NCBI RefSeq assembly: GCF_000316645.1
Contig: NC_019684.1
Span: 2,509,501 to 2,573,500, forward strand
From: Nostoc sp. PCC 7524
GTDB taxonomy: Bacteria > Cyanobacteriota > Cyanobacteriia > Cyanobacteriales > Nostocaceae
DNA length: 64,000 nucleotides
Direction: 5' to 3'
Shown here piece by piece: positions 44,785-55,132 of this stretch (the stretch's first letter is position 1; each line of letters begins with the position of its first letter). Both the position numbers and the translations under genes were made by a program. The notes under the pieces are model-generated. The model was not told the DNA's origin, did not search any database, and saw nothing but the letters and a program-made list of their open reading frames with translations.

Positions 44785-45711
44785 TCAGGACTTTTGATGG
44801 CTTTTATAACTAGCGATCGCAGTTTTGAGATTACCTTGGTGTTCTGCTAACAGGCGATCGCCTACTTCTTTGTCTACACCAGTCCAGTGCATGAATAATG
44901 CCAGCTTCACCCATTTACCGCTACGTTCTAATAAATAACCTGCGGCTTCTCGACTTAAACCGGTGAGGTCTTGTAGGATGCGTAAGGCGCGATCGCGTAA
45001 CTTTTGATTTGTTACTGCCACATCCACCATGCGATTGCCGTAAACTTTGCCTAGTTGCACCATCACCCCAGTAGACAAAATATTTAACGTTAGCTTCGTG
45101 GCTGTACCTGCTTTCAGACGGGTAGAACCTGCTAACACCTCCGGCCCTGTCAACAGACGAATATCAATATCAGCCTCAAACCTGACTTGCTCCGCAGGAA
45201 CACAAGCAATGAAAATTGTCAATGCCCCCCGTTGACGGGCTGCATTGATCGCACCGTGGACAAAAGGCGTTGTCCCACCGGCAGTAATTCCCACTACTAC
45301 ATCTAACTGAGTCACATGACGTTGTGCGATCGCGCCATCTCCATCTTCGGCACGATCTTCTAAATCCTCAGAACTGCGTACCAGTGCGCCAGCACCACCA
45401 GCGATAATCCCCTGTACCAACTCTGGGGGCGTGCAGAAAGTCGGGGGACACTCCGCCGCATCTAATACCCCCAATCTACCGCTTGTTCCCGCACCAACAT
45501 AAAACAAGCGTCCACCCTGACGTAAACGTTCTGCTGTGCGCTCAATTGCTGCTGCTATCTCAGCCTTAGCCGCCGCCACTGCTGCCACTGCCTTATGATC
45601 TTCACTATTAAACAGTTCCACCAACTCCAAACAACTGAGTTGGTCTAAGTTGAGACTCAAAGGATTGACCTGTTCAGTCAATAAATGCCCGCGTTCCTGC
45701 AAATTTGTCAT
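44785..45711 (-). CDS. murQ: N-acetylmuramic acid 6-phosphate etherase
   Basis: A 308-residue enzyme that removes the lactyl ether from MurNAc-6-phosphate, yielding GlcNAc-6-phosphate, in peptidoglycan recycling. The SIS domain is marked by GRLFYVGAGTSGRLGVLDAA, PPTFCTPPELVQGIIAGG and VVGITAGGTTPFVHGAI. The conserved catalytic glutamate is expected within EDLEDRAEDG. The C-terminal helical UBA-like part (DLTGLSREAAGYLLERSGKW) is present, so the gene is full length. No MurNAc transporter or kinase lies nearby. It stands alone. Confidence 0.96.
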   Translation of the reverse strand: MTNLQERGHLLTEQVNPLSLNLDQLSCLELVELFNSEDHKAVAAVAAAKAEIAAAIERTAERLRQGGRLFYVGAGTSGRLGVLDAAECPPTFCTPPELVQGIIAGGAGALVRSSEDLEDRAEDGDGAIAQRHVTQLDVVVGITAGGTTPFVHGAINAARQRGALTIFIACVPAEQVRFEADIDIRLLTGPEVLAGSTRLKAGTATKLTLNILSTGVMVQLGKVYGNRMVDVAVTNQKLRDRALRILQDLTGLSREAAGYLLERSGKWVKLALFMHWTGVDKEVGDRLLAEHQGNLKTAIASYKSHQKS

Positions 45712-45800
45712 TTATACTAGCCTGCACGTCTGTTTTTGATCTTGGTCAATTGCCATTAACTCTGGACTATTGACTATGGACTATTGACTAAATGACTAAG

Positions 45801-46217
45801 TTACAACAATCCTTCCAATTTGCGACGAATAGTTTCCAGTTCAGACGCAGAAAATTCAGTTTCTTCTGCGGGTGGTACATCATCATCATTGAAACTGCCA
45901 TCGCCAGTGTCATTATATTGACCATCAGCTCGCCACTCAGTTTCTTCTACGTTGATTTCTGGCGGAATCACCAAATCACTATTTTCTGGGATCAGTTCCC
46001 AATCATAATCCGCACTTTCGCAAAACTCCTTAATTTCCTCAGCGTCAATAGCTTCGACGGTAGGGGTGGGGAAATCTTGAGCTTCCAACATCAAAGCAAA
46101 ACGCACCGCATCATCTTGGGATTCAAACATGAGAATTTTATCGCGATCGCCCACGCGTACCGAATGAATCCCCTCATTTTCCGTGTGAGCGTTAAAAATC
46201 AAAATAAAAACCCGCAT
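45801..46217 (-). CDS. DUF3110 protein
   Basis: A 138-residue protein with the preferred start at 46217 (MRVFILIFNAHTENEGIHSV); an in-frame ATG at 46229 would add four residues. The first 60 residues, including VLMF-like MFESQDDAVRFALMLEAQDF, match DUF3110, a small family of cyanobacteria and plastids. The C-terminal half is strikingly acidic (ADGQYNDTGDGSFNDDDVPP) and likely disordered. Function unknown. It is convergent with nothing and lies upstream of murQ on the same strand, 90 bases apart. Confidence 0.85.
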   Translation of the reverse strand: MRVFILIFNAHTENEGIHSVRVGDRDKILMFESQDDAVRFALMLEAQDFPTPTVEAIDAEEIKEFCESADYDWELIPENSDLVIPPEINVEETEWRADGQYNDTGDGSFNDDDVPPAEETEFSASELETIRRKLEGLL

Positions 46218-46229
46218 TGGCGTAATCAT

Positions 46230-46562
46230 CTGTCTTTTTGTTCTGAGGTCTATCTATTAATTATTAAAGTTCTAGACCGTGTACCTGGGAAAGTCACAGC
46301 AATAATTCTCACTTTAATTCAGATTGTTGGGGATTGGGGACTAGGGATTGGGGACTAGGGACTGGGGACTAGGGACTGGGACTGGGGGAGAAAAACTTTT
46401 ACTTTGTCTTCCACATCTTCCCTCACTTCTTAATTCCTCTACCTACAGAGTTAACTCGAATGTCAAAATCATCGATTGGTTTGTATCCTGGTATTGGCGT
46501 AGTAATATGCCCATAGTGCTAGTAGTGTGACCACCACATCCAGCAACAACAAGTGAAATCGC
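46230..46562. other. Intergenic region with G-rich heptamer array upstream of tamB
   Basis: From about 46328 to 46390 the plus strand reads GGGGATT, GGGGACT and GGGACT units, another G-quadruplex-like array. The 170 bases before tamB hold no clear promoter. No gene seen. Confidence 0.6.
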
Positions 46563-49500
46563 ATGATTAAGTCTTCTCCTCAAGATAATCAGTCTCCTAA
46601 TAATGACCGCAAGCGTTTGTGGTTGCTGATGTTGAAACGTGGTGGCATCGCCCTAGGAAGCATTTTGCTGCTGGGGTTAATCGGCGGTACTTGGCGGTTG
46701 TGGATTTTTATCCAAAAAGAGTTAACACCGCTAGCACAAACAAGTCTCACCGATACACTTAACCGTCCGGTAACACTAGGAAAAGTCACAGAATTCTCAC
46801 TTACAGGCGTAAAGTTTGGTGCTTCTGCTATCCCCGCCACCCCTACAGATCCCGATCGGGTAGCAGTTGATGCTGTAGAAGTCGGTTTTAACCCATTACC
46901 GTTAATTTTTAATCGTCAACTAAATCTAGATGTTACCCTAGTCAATCCCGATGCTTACATTGAACAGGATGAACAAGGACGTTGGATTACCACAACCTTG
47001 GCACCACCAGGAAAAGCCGGAGCGATTAAGACTGATTTAAATAGTCTGCGTTTCCGTAATGGCAATGTGACACTTGTGCCGCAGGAAAAAGAAGACAAAG
47101 TAGAAAATTCTCCCCCCACTCCCCCATCTTCCCTCACTCCCCCATCCTCCCCCACCCCCATCTCCTTCTCCCAAGTCCAAGGAACTGCCGCATTCCTGGA
47201 AAACAATCAACTAATTAAATACACTGTCCAAGGTGAAGCAGACAGTGGCGGGAAAATTGCCATTGAGGGAGATGTCCGCCCTAAAACCTTAGTGGCTAAT
47301 CTTCAACTGCAAGCACAAGACATTCTGGCTAGCAATGTTACCCGCATTGTGAAGTTACCACTAAATTTACAAGCGGGTCGAGTTAATGGCGATTTGCAAA
47401 TTCAGTTAGCCCCAGAACAACGCCCTATGATATCTGGTAGTGCTGACTTAAATAACGTCACGCTTCAGATCCCCCGTACACCCCAATTATTAACAAATAC
47501 TCAAGGCAATCTTTACTTCCAGGGAACGGAAATCAAGCTGGAGAATATTAATACTAACTATGGCAAAATTCCTTTAGTAGCGGCGGGGATTATTGACACT
47601 CAAGCAGGCTATAAGCTAGCTGGGCGGGTAAATAGTGTAAGTGTCGCTAATGCCCAAGAAACTCTCAACTTAAAACTGCCTGTACCTGTAGCTGGGCAAT
47701 TACAAGCACAATTGCAAATAGTAGGAACACTTACACAGCCTATCCTTTCAGGCACTGTTAGCACCGTCAAAACAGCCCAAATCGATAAAGTTAATTTTAA
47801 GAGTGTTAGTAGCAAGTTTGAGTTTTTGCCTAATGAGGCCTTAGTTACTTTAAAAGAGGTTCAGGGAACAACCACAGTCGGCGGCGCGATCGCAGGTGGT
47901 GGTACTATCCAACTGGGAGAAAACCCCCAATTAAATTTAAATTTCACGGCTAATAATGTTGCTGGGGATGCGATCGCTAAACTCTACAACCCCAATCTTG
48001 CTGTTAAAATTGGCACGGTTGCAGCTACCGCCCAAGTAACTGGAACTCCTACAAATGCCCAAACATTAGTCAATTTCCAAGCTCCTGGGGCGATCTATCC
48101 CACTACTGGTGAAGTGATAGTTAGTGCTAATCGTAACTACAGATTCCGTAATGTGGTGGCGCGGGTGGCTGGTGGTACGGTGCGGGGTTATGGTAGCTTT
48201 GTCAATCAACGCTGGCAAGCTGTGGCTCAAGCGTCCGGGGTGAATTTAGCACCGTTTGTTAACCCAGAGCAACTACAAAATATTTCTTTGGCAGGGGCAG
48301 CGTTAAACGGTCGTTTTGTAGTCACCGGTACGGCTGAACCTTTTGCCATTGCTAATATTCGCTCCGAGGGGGCTGGGGTGCAAATTGGTGGTGGTAGAAT
48401 TGTGATCGCAAACATCCAACTCCAAGACCAAAATTTCGCCGCCAGTTTAGCTGCTAATAATGTCCGCTTAGGACGCATCCTCAAAAATGCTCCCCCAGCT
48501 TTGGCTAATCCTGTTAATGGCACGTTCCAAGTCGCAGGTAACAGAGAAAATTTCAGCCTGCAAACTCTACAAGCCACTGGTCAAGCTACTCTCAATGTGG
48601 CTGGGGGTACGGTAACAGCCTCAAATATCCAAGTAGCTAACGGTCGTTATCAGGCACAAGTCCAAGCTAACAATGTTCCTGTGCAACGTTTGGCTGCTGT
48701 CCCGGTTCGAGGTAATTTAACTGGACAATTGGATGTAGCTGGTGTAGTGAATACTTTTAACCCCCAAAGTATCCAAGCTAGTGGCCAAGCACGGCTAAAT
48801 GTTGGTAATGGCACAGTCACAGCATCGAATATTCAATTGGCTAACGGACGCTATCAAGCACAAGTCCAAGCTAATAATGTGCCTGTACAACGCTTGGCGG
48901 CTGTTCCAGTTCAAGGCGATTTAACTGGACAATTCAATGTAGTGGGTGCGGTGGATGCTTTTAATCCCCAAAGTATCCAAGCTAGTGGCCAAGCACGGCT
49001 AAATGTGGGTAACGGCACACTCACCGCCTCAAATATTCAAGTAGCTAACGGAAGCTATCAGGCACAAATTCAAGCTAATAATGTTCCTGTACAACGCTTC
49101 TTAGCAAATGTCCCAGTCCAAGGTAATTTAACGGGACAATTAAATGTAGCGGGTGCAGTGGATGCTTTTAACCCCCAAAGTATCCAAGCTAGTGGTCAAG
49201 CACAGCTAAATGTGGGTAATGGCACACTCACCGCCACCAATATTCAAGTAGCTAACGGAAGCTATCAGGCACAAGTCCAAGCCAACAACGTCCCTGTACA
49301 ACGCTTGGCAAATGTCCCGCCTCAGTTCCAAGGCGATTTAACTGGACAATTAAATGTAGCAGGTTCAGTTACTTCTATTAGTCCCCAAACCATCCAAGCC
49401 AGTGGACAAGCACAGCTAAATGTCGCAGGTGGTAATATCGCACTCTCCAACATTCAACTTGCTAATGGTCGCTATCAAACCGCAGTGGCTGCAACGGGTG

Positions 49501-52500
49501 TGCAGTTAAATCGCTTGAATCAACAATTGCGGGGGCAGCTGGGCGGACAGTTGCAGTTAGCGGGTAATTTGGGTTCAACTAGATTAGCTGATATAGAAGC
49601 GGCTGGTCAGGTGCAGTTATCCCAAGGCTTACCGGGAATTGAACGACCCCTGACAGCCTCTCTCGCTTGGAATGGGCAAAGGTTGACAATTCAACAGGCT
49701 GCTGCTCCTGGTTTAAATGTCAGTGGAGACATCTTAGCCAATGCCACAAAACCGGGGATACCAGAAATTACAGCCTTAAATCTCAACGTCCAAGCCCAAG
49801 ATTTTAACCTGCAACAGTTACCTGTGACTCTACCTAATCAGGTAGCGGTGACAGGCAAGGTGGATTTCGACGGTCGCATCACTGGCAAGTTACCCTTACC
49901 CAATGTAGCTGGGCAAATCGGGTTAAAAGACTTAGTTGTGCAAGGCATTGCGTTTGAACCCTTGTTAACTGGCAGGATTCAGACAGGGCAGGGGTTAAAT
50001 TTAGATTTGCGAGGGAATAATGATCGCATCGCCTTAAATCTTAACGCCAATAATCGCCCGGAATCCTTCCTAGTACAATGGCAGCAAGCCTTTGCCCAAG
50101 GTCAAGTCCGGGGGAATGATTGGACGGTGAAAGTTGCCAACTTCCCCTTACAAATTTTGAATTTGTCACCGCCGCCAAATCTGCGTTTGGGTGCGGGGAA
50201 AGTCGCTGGATTATTAACCGGAGATTTGCAAGTTAACCAACGCACATTTGCTACAAATGGAAATTTAGCGATCGCTAATCCAGCCATTGGTAGGATTAAA
50301 GGCGATCAATTAACAGCTCAGTTCCGCTACAACAATGGTACAGCCACCCTATCCAGTGGTACCTTTATCAAAGGTAGCAGTCGTTACACCTTAGCAGGTA
50401 ATATTGCTCAGACCCCTAAAGGTCCCCAAATCCAAGGAAAACTCAACGTTAACCAAGGCAACATTCAAGATGTGCTGACCGTAGCACAGATATTTGAACT
50501 CCAAGATTTTCAACGTGATCCTTCCGAAGCAAATTATGGTCAAGCTGAGGATCTGATCACGTATTCCCCAGGTTTACCGAATCGTCCTTTACTTGACCAA
50601 CTCAAGAAATTTGCTGAAATTAACGCTTTAGTAGCAGAACAAGAACAACAGCGCAATGGTTCACCGATACCGGATTTAGCGAATTTACAGGGAACCTTTA
50701 GCGGTGAAGTCGCTGTAGATACTACCACCCCTCAAGGTCTAGCAGTACAGTTCAACTTGAATGGTCAAAACTTCGCCTGGGGTAAAGAAACAGATTCTAA
50801 CCGCTTCTATAAAGCCGATAAAGTAATTGCTGAAGGTAGTTTTACTAATGGCGTTTTACAGTTGCGACCTTTACGGATTGAATCCGAAAATAGCCTGGTA
50901 GCCTTCGCCGGCAACATTGGCGGTGAAGACCAATCTGGTCAGTTGCGAGTGAGTAACTTTCCTCTCCAGGTACTGAACAATTTCGTCAACCTCCCCATAG
51001 GCATTACAGGCAATCTTAGCGGTTCAGCAGCTTTAGCAGGTAGCATTGCCAACCCCCAAGCTAAAGGCGAATTGCAAATCAACAATGGTACACTCAATCA
51101 AAGCCCATTAGAGTTAGCCAACGCCAGCTTCAGTTATGCTAATGGCCGCTTAAACTTTAGTAGTACCGTAGCCGTAGCTGGCCCAGAACCTGTAAATATT
51201 AATGGCAGCATACCCTATAAATTGCCTTTTGCTTCTGTAGCTCCCAATAGCGACGATATCAGTCTGGATGTGAAAGTTGAAAATGAAGGGTTAGCACTAT
51301 TAAACCTGTTAACTAATCAAGTAGCTTTTGAAAAAGGTGAAGGTGTAGTAGATATAACAGTCAGGGGAACCAGACAAAAACCAATTGTTAATGGTATCGC
51401 CACTATCCAAGGTGCAACATTTTCTGCTCAGGCTTTACCAGAAAAAGTCAGAGATGTGACAGGTAGAGTACAGTTTGATTTTGACCGTATCTTAGTCGAA
51501 AATTTGCAAGGCAGATTTAGCCGTGGCAAAGTAGAAGCTGGTGGAGAAATTCCCATATTTAACAACGACCTAGCAATCAACAATCCCCTGACTGTTAACC
51601 TTGACCAGTTAACCTTAAGCCTCAAGGGATTGTATCAAGGTGGCGCAAGTGGCAATTTGCAGATTGTTGGTTCTGCTTTGAATCCAGCCGTGGGTGGTAA
51701 GGTGAGTTTGTATGATGGTCAGGTGTTGCTAGCAGAATCTGCCAACGCCAATCCCACAGCCACGAGTAATGCTGGTATAACACTACCAACCCAGAACAAA
51801 CAGAATAAACAAGACGTAAGCAATGGAAATGCGATCGCTAGGTTTAATGATTTAGAACTAGAATTAGGCAACAACCTCCAAATTACCCGGCCACCAATTT
51901 TAAGCTTCCGCGCTACGGGTAATCTCACAGTCAATGGTACTTTTGCCGACCCCATCCCTGTTGGTACTATCCGCTTACGAGATGGCGGGGTGAATTTGTT
52001 CACTACCCAATTTAAACTAGCTCGCGGTGCTGAACAAACTGCTACTTTTAGAGCTAGTCAACCCCGCGATCCCGATTTAAATGTCCAGCTATTTGCCAAA
52101 GTTTTAGATGTAGTCCAAAACAGTGACTTTAGCGGTAACAGACTCAATCCTACAGGTTTAGCAGCATTAGAGAGTGTGCGTGTGGATGCTGTGGTCAATG
52201 GCCCTGCTAGCAGACTCAATGAAAGTCTAGACTTAACAAGTAGTCCATCGCGGAGTGAAAACGAAATTGTCGCCTTATTAGGTGGTGGTTTTGTCAATAC
52301 CCAAGGGCGTGCTGATAGTACCCTAGGTTTAATTAATATTGCAGGTTCAGCCGTTTTCAATAACTTTCAGTCTGCATTTACCCAAATTGGTGGTGCTTTG
52401 GGTTTGAGTGAACTACGGATATTTCCTACTGTAATTTCTAATAATCCCGAAGCAGGTAGAAGCAGTTCTAGTATAGAATTAGCAGCTGAAGCAGGGGTTG

Positions 52501-52664
52501 ATATTTCTACCAAGTTTTCTATTTCCGCCATCAAGATTTTGACAGCCAATGACCCCTTCCAATGGGGGATTAATTATCGCCTGAATGATAAAGTCCGTGT
52601 GCGTGGTTCGACTAATTTAGACGATGATAGTCGCGCTGTAATTGAGTATCAAACACGGTTTTGA
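46563..52664 (+). CDS. tamB: TamB/TIC236-family translocation and assembly module protein
   Basis: A 2033-residue protein with one N-terminal membrane helix (GGIALGSILLLGLIGGTWRL) and a very long beta-strand-rich body, ending in the TamB/DUF490 domain (about 1650-2033; SELRIFPTVISNN, VDISTKFSISAIKI, RLNDKVRVRGSTNLDDDS). In bacteria it spans the periplasm and works with Omp85-type proteins in outer-membrane assembly or lipid transport; the plastid relative TIC236 links the two envelope membranes. Residues about 670-975 are an expanded array of four to five nearly identical 68-70-residue units (ASGQARLNVGNGT, NNVPVQRLAAVPV). A Pro/Ser linker lies near residue 185. It has its own promoter region. 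Confidence 0.93.
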   Translation: MIKSSPQDNQSPNNDRKRLWLLMLKRGGIALGSILLLGLIGGTWRLWIFIQKELTPLAQTSLTDTLNRPVTLGKVTEFSLTGVKFGASAIPATPTDPDRVAVDAVEVGFNPLPLIFNRQLNLDVTLVNPDAYIEQDEQGRWITTTLAPPGKAGAIKTDLNSLRFRNGNVTLVPQEKEDKVENSPPTPPSSLTPPSSPTPISFSQVQGTAAFLENNQLIKYTVQGEADSGGKIAIEGDVRPKTLVANLQLQAQDILASNVTRIVKLPLNLQAGRVNGDLQIQLAPEQRPMISGSADLNNVTLQIPRTPQLLTNTQGNLYFQGTEIKLENINTNYGKIPLVAAGIIDTQAGYKLAGRVNSVSVANAQETLNLKLPVPVAGQLQAQLQIVGTLTQPILSGTVSTVKTAQIDKVNFKSVSSKFEFLPNEALVTLKEVQGTTTVGGAIAGGGTIQLGENPQLNLNFTANNVAGDAIAKLYNPNLAVKIGTVAATAQVTGTPTNAQTLVNFQAPGAIYPTTGEVIVSANRNYRFRNVVARVAGGTVRGYGSFVNQRWQAVAQASGVNLAPFVNPEQLQNISLAGAALNGRFVVTGTAEPFAIANIRSEGAGVQIGGGRIVIANIQLQDQNFAASLAANNVRLGRILKNAPPALANPVNGTFQVAGNRENFSLQTLQATGQATLNVAGGTVTASNIQVANGRYQAQVQANNVPVQRLAAVPVRGNLTGQLDVAGVVNTFNPQSIQASGQARLNVGNGTVTASNIQLANGRYQAQVQANNVPVQRLAAVPVQGDLTGQFNVVGAVDAFNPQSIQASGQARLNVGNGTLTASNIQVANGSYQAQIQANNVPVQRFLANVPVQGNLTGQLNVAGAVDAFNPQSIQASGQAQLNVGNGTLTATNIQVANGSYQAQVQANNVPVQRLANVPPQFQGDLTGQLNVAGSVTSISPQTIQASGQAQLNVAGGNIALSNIQLANGRYQTAVAATGVQLNRLNQQLRGQLGGQLQLAGNLGSTRLADIEAAGQVQLSQGLPGIERPLTASLAWNGQRLTIQQAAAPGLNVSGDILANATKPGIPEITALNLNVQAQDFNLQQLPVTLPNQVAVTGKVDFDGRITGKLPLPNVAGQIGLKDLVVQGIAFEPLLTGRIQTGQGLNLDLRGNNDRIALNLNANNRPESFLVQWQQAFAQGQVRGNDWTVKVANFPLQILNLSPPPNLRLGAGKVAGLLTGDLQVNQRTFATNGNLAIANPAIGRIKGDQLTAQFRYNNGTATLSSGTFIKGSSRYTLAGNIAQTPKGPQIQGKLNVNQGNIQDVLTVAQIFELQDFQRDPSEANYGQAEDLITYSPGLPNRPLLDQLKKFAEINALVAEQEQQRNGSPIPDLANLQGTFSGEVAVDTTTPQGLAVQFNLNGQNFAWGKETDSNRFYKADKVIAEGSFTNGVLQLRPLRIESENSLVAFAGNIGGEDQSGQLRVSNFPLQVLNNFVNLPIGITGNLSGSAALAGSIANPQAKGELQINNGTLNQSPLELANASFSYANGRLNFSSTVAVAGPEPVNINGSIPYKLPFASVAPNSDDISLDVKVENEGLALLNLLTNQVAFEKGEGVVDITVRGTRQKPIVNGIATIQGATFSAQALPEKVRDVTGRVQFDFDRILVENLQGRFSRGKVEAGGEIPIFNNDLAINNPLTVNLDQLTLSLKGLYQGGASGNLQIVGSALNPAVGGKVSLYDGQVLLAESANANPTATSNAGITLPTQNKQNKQDVSNGNAIARFNDLELELGNNLQITRPPILSFRATGNLTVNGTFADPIPVGTIRLRDGGVNLFTTQFKLARGAEQTATFRASQPRDPDLNVQLFAKVLDVVQNSDFSGNRLNPTGLAALESVRVDAVVNGPASRLNESLDLTSSPSRSENEIVALLGGGFVNTQGRADSTLGLINIAGSAVFNNFQSAFTQIGGALGLSELRIFPTVISNNPEAGRSSSSIELAAEAGVDISTKFSISAIKILTANDPFQWGINYRLNDKVRVRGSTNLDDDSRAVIEYQTRF
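48571..49480. repeat. 204-210-bp coding repeats inside tamB
   Basis: ATCCAAGCTAGTGG recurs at 48771, 48975 and 49182, with a diverged copy at 49392 and an earlier one near 48570. Spacings are 204, 207 and 210 bases, in frame. DNA identity is high between neighbouring units, showing recent duplication or gene conversion. Confidence 0.85.
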
Positions 52665-52860
52665 TCTGGGAATTGGGGATTGAAGATTGTTGGAAACAAA
52701 TCACCCATAGCACTCCTATTTGATGTTTGCGAGAACTAAGTAAGTCGGTGGGAAAAAACAAAACTGAGTTAAGAAAGGTAAACAAAGCTATAACCCTCTT
52801 CCCTTCTGCCTTCTGCCTCCTGCCTCCTGCCTTGCCATAGCGATAATTTTTAACACTGAG

Positions 52861-53394
52861 CTACTTAGATACAACTTGAACGTAGTTAATAACCAAAGGT
52901 ATTAATTTAGTTTCCAGTTGAGTTACCATAGCACGGTCAGATTGTGACCAAACTCGCTTTTGACTGAAGATACAAGGCTGCAAAATTCCCCAGAGTTGAC
53001 CATCGTGGCATAAGTGGGCGTGAATCAAGGCTCGATGACCAAAGTTTTGGCGCTCAAATTCTTTGTTAACAATACCAGGATCTGCGGTTTCTACGTCTTC
53101 CACATAAATAGATGGCTCAGTCCGCAACGCAGCAGCAAACATCGGGTCTTCTTGTGGTAGCGATGCTGGCTCTAATTTCCAATCTAGTTCTCCAATATCT
53201 GGAATATCTTGATGCCGTCGCCAGCAGTGGGTAACTCTGCCAAACTTAGTATCCGGATTTCGTAGGTAGAGGAAGCAGCGATCGCAATCTAATTCTTCTC
53301 CCAGTACCGGAAGTAACGCAGACAATAGAGAATCTGGTTCAGTGTGTTGTTCCAGAATACTTTGGATACTTGCAGGTAAAGCTAAGTCAGTCAT
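52861..53394 (-). CDS. GAF-domain protein
   Basis: About 177 residues from the Met at 53394 (MTDLALPASIQSILEQH); the frame reaches a further ATG at 53451, which would add a Cys-rich stretch that fits less well. The GAF fold is shown by LLSALLPVLGEELDCDRCFL, YLRNPDTKFGRVTHCWRR, PSIYVEDVETADPGI, and LIHAHLCHDGQLWGILQPCI. There is no output domain, so it must act through a partner or bind a small ligand. The cysteine positions do not clearly match a bilin-binding site. It lies directly downstream of the acyltransferase gene on the same strand (103 bases) and may be co-transcribed. Confidence 0.82.
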   Translation of the reverse strand: MTDLALPASIQSILEQHTEPDSLLSALLPVLGEELDCDRCFLYLRNPDTKFGRVTHCWRRHQDIPDIGELDWKLEPASLPQEDPMFAAALRTEPSIYVEDVETADPGIVNKEFERQNFGHRALIHAHLCHDGQLWGILQPCIFSQKRVWSQSDRAMVTQLETKLIPLVINYVQVVSK

Positions 53395-53497
53395 GGGAAG
53401 ACAGGTAATGTTCTGGAATATCTTCTCAACGACTGCTATGCAACACATCACTCTAGGGATACAGACGGCACGAGTATGTCACAAAGGCAATGAGAAG

Positions 53498-54916
53498 TTA
53501 AATTGATTGATTAATCAACTCCTCCAATGCCACCTGTAAATCCTGCGTCAATTTACTGACAGCACGTTTAGCTGCTTGACGATCATGCTGAACTTTTTCC
53601 CAGCGTTCAGTCACAGAAATTGGCTCACCAACTTTTAGTTCTGCCCGTCGCAAACCTAAACGCGGTCGCCCTGGTAATGTAGATGATTGAATCCGAGATA
53701 ACATATCAAACATCAGTAACGCCGTTTCTGCAAATCTATCAGCAGTAGGCTGTGCTTGCAGATAAGTAGCATTGACAGCCACAAAACTTTCCACTAGGCG
53801 CATATGCTGTACCCGTAAACTTGCTTCTTGGGCTACCCAGTCAGCTAGTCCGCGTTTGAATGGTGGTAAAGCATTAATATCAGGCAAATCATCCCGATAG
53901 ATATAATTCCAACTGGCCTCTTCTAAACGGCGACAACGGTCAATAAAATTACCCTGTGGTTGCACTCCAAAATATTGCTCTGCGACTTGTAAACCTGTAT
54001 CTAGTAAGCGATGTAGCCTAGCAATTAACACTTCATTAGGAGTAGCAGATGCTTCAGAAGCGATCGCTTTAGGGATATCTTGATGATAGAAGCGGCGATA
54101 AAATTCTTCCATCTCAGTAATCAGATATTCACCCAACCGACAAATACGTTGATAGTAAACTTCCGGTTGATTTGCCCCATCACCAATAGACTGCACCGAT
54201 AAACCACTATCAGCTTCTAATTTACTCAACAACCAATCCAGTTTTAACCAAGGTGGCTGAATGTAGTGATATTGAATCGAAATCGGCACAATCACCACAG
54301 TCTCAGAACGGTTAGCCTTGTGTAAATCCTCCACACACCAAAACCCCATTTGCGCCACCCCAGGCTCCAAGTGACTGACAATACCACTGTGACCATTATT
54401 ACCACCTTCCGGAGCAACAGCGATGGGTAATTTGCCATGAGCAAATAAATTCCGTGCGGTTTGAATCGCCTGCTTATCTAATCGCCGTCCGCGACGCACC
54501 GGTACACCTCCCAACCGAGAAAACAACCATCCCAGCCAATCCCCAGCCCAGATTGTCATCCCCCTGTCAAACAGGAAATGGCTGTGAATAGGAGATTGCA
54601 GCTTGATACCTTGCTGACGAGCTACCCGTGGCACAATCCGAGACAGCATATACAACACACACAGGGGATCTTCTACCTCCGGGTGGCGAAATGCCATTAA
54701 TAGACGAATTTTACCAGCTTGGAATTGTTGATATAGTTCCGCCAACACTTCAGCATTTTCAGCTTCCACACGCACAATCCCCGCAGGTAGCCAAGGACGA
54801 GTCCGAAACCGTAAAATCATCGGCAATATCCCGTGCAGTAGCTTGACTACAAGTGGGTTGTATTTGTGGGGAATAAATTGCAGGGGTGGTTGGGTAGATG
54901 TGATTGATTTAGGCAA
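53498..54916 (-). CDS. PlsC-like glycerolipid acyltransferase
   Basis: A 472-residue protein of the lysophosphatidic acid acyltransferase superfamily. The H-x4-D motif is FRHPEVED and the third motif appears as VAPEGGNNG in place of the usual PEGTR; FLFDRGMTIWAGDWLGWLF lies between them. The last 200 residues are a helical extension (EMEEFYRRFYHQDIPKAIAS, RLGLRRAELKVGEPISVTER) with a second acyltransferase-like end, making it about twice the usual PlsC length. It would acylate a glycerophosphate or related lipid at the membrane. Substrate not defined by sequence. Confidence 0.85.
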   Translation of the reverse strand: MPKSITSTQPPLQFIPHKYNPLVVKLLHGILPMILRFRTRPWLPAGIVRVEAENAEVLAELYQQFQAGKIRLLMAFRHPEVEDPLCVLYMLSRIVPRVARQQGIKLQSPIHSHFLFDRGMTIWAGDWLGWLFSRLGGVPVRRGRRLDKQAIQTARNLFAHGKLPIAVAPEGGNNGHSGIVSHLEPGVAQMGFWCVEDLHKANRSETVVIVPISIQYHYIQPPWLKLDWLLSKLEADSGLSVQSIGDGANQPEVYYQRICRLGEYLITEMEEFYRRFYHQDIPKAIASEASATPNEVLIARLHRLLDTGLQVAEQYFGVQPQGNFIDRCRRLEEASWNYIYRDDLPDINALPPFKRGLADWVAQEASLRVQHMRLVESFVAVNATYLQAQPTADRFAETALLMFDMLSRIQSSTLPGRPRLGLRRAELKVGEPISVTERWEKVQHDRQAAKRAVSKLTQDLQVALEELINQSI

Positions 54917-54954
54917 GTGATTCTCCGGGGGATTGGGGACTAGGAATTTTAGAT

Positions 54955-54997
54955 TTTAGATTTTGGATTTTAGATTGAATCCAATCCAAAATCTAAA
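54955..54997. repeat. 15-bp inverted repeat in divergent intergenic region
   Basis: TTTAGATTTTGGATT at 54955-54969 and its exact complement at 54983-54997, with a 13-base loop containing further ATTTTAG units. It lies between the acyltransferase start and the DUF938 gene. Such ATTTTAGA-type hairpins are dispersed repeats. Confidence 0.7.
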
Positions 54998-55132
54998 GGC
55001 TGGGAATTGGGAAGACAAGGAGAGAAGCGAAAATAACTATTGCCTATTGCCTATTGCCTAAATTAGTATAAGATGGGCGATCGCTGTTAGTTTAATTATG
55101 AAAAACATGGCTAAGTTAGGCTACACAGCTTG

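Noticed and set aside
46563..52664. Many long minus-strand frames opposite tamB
   Set aside because: They are shadows of the repetitive tamB coding strand; none has a family pattern.
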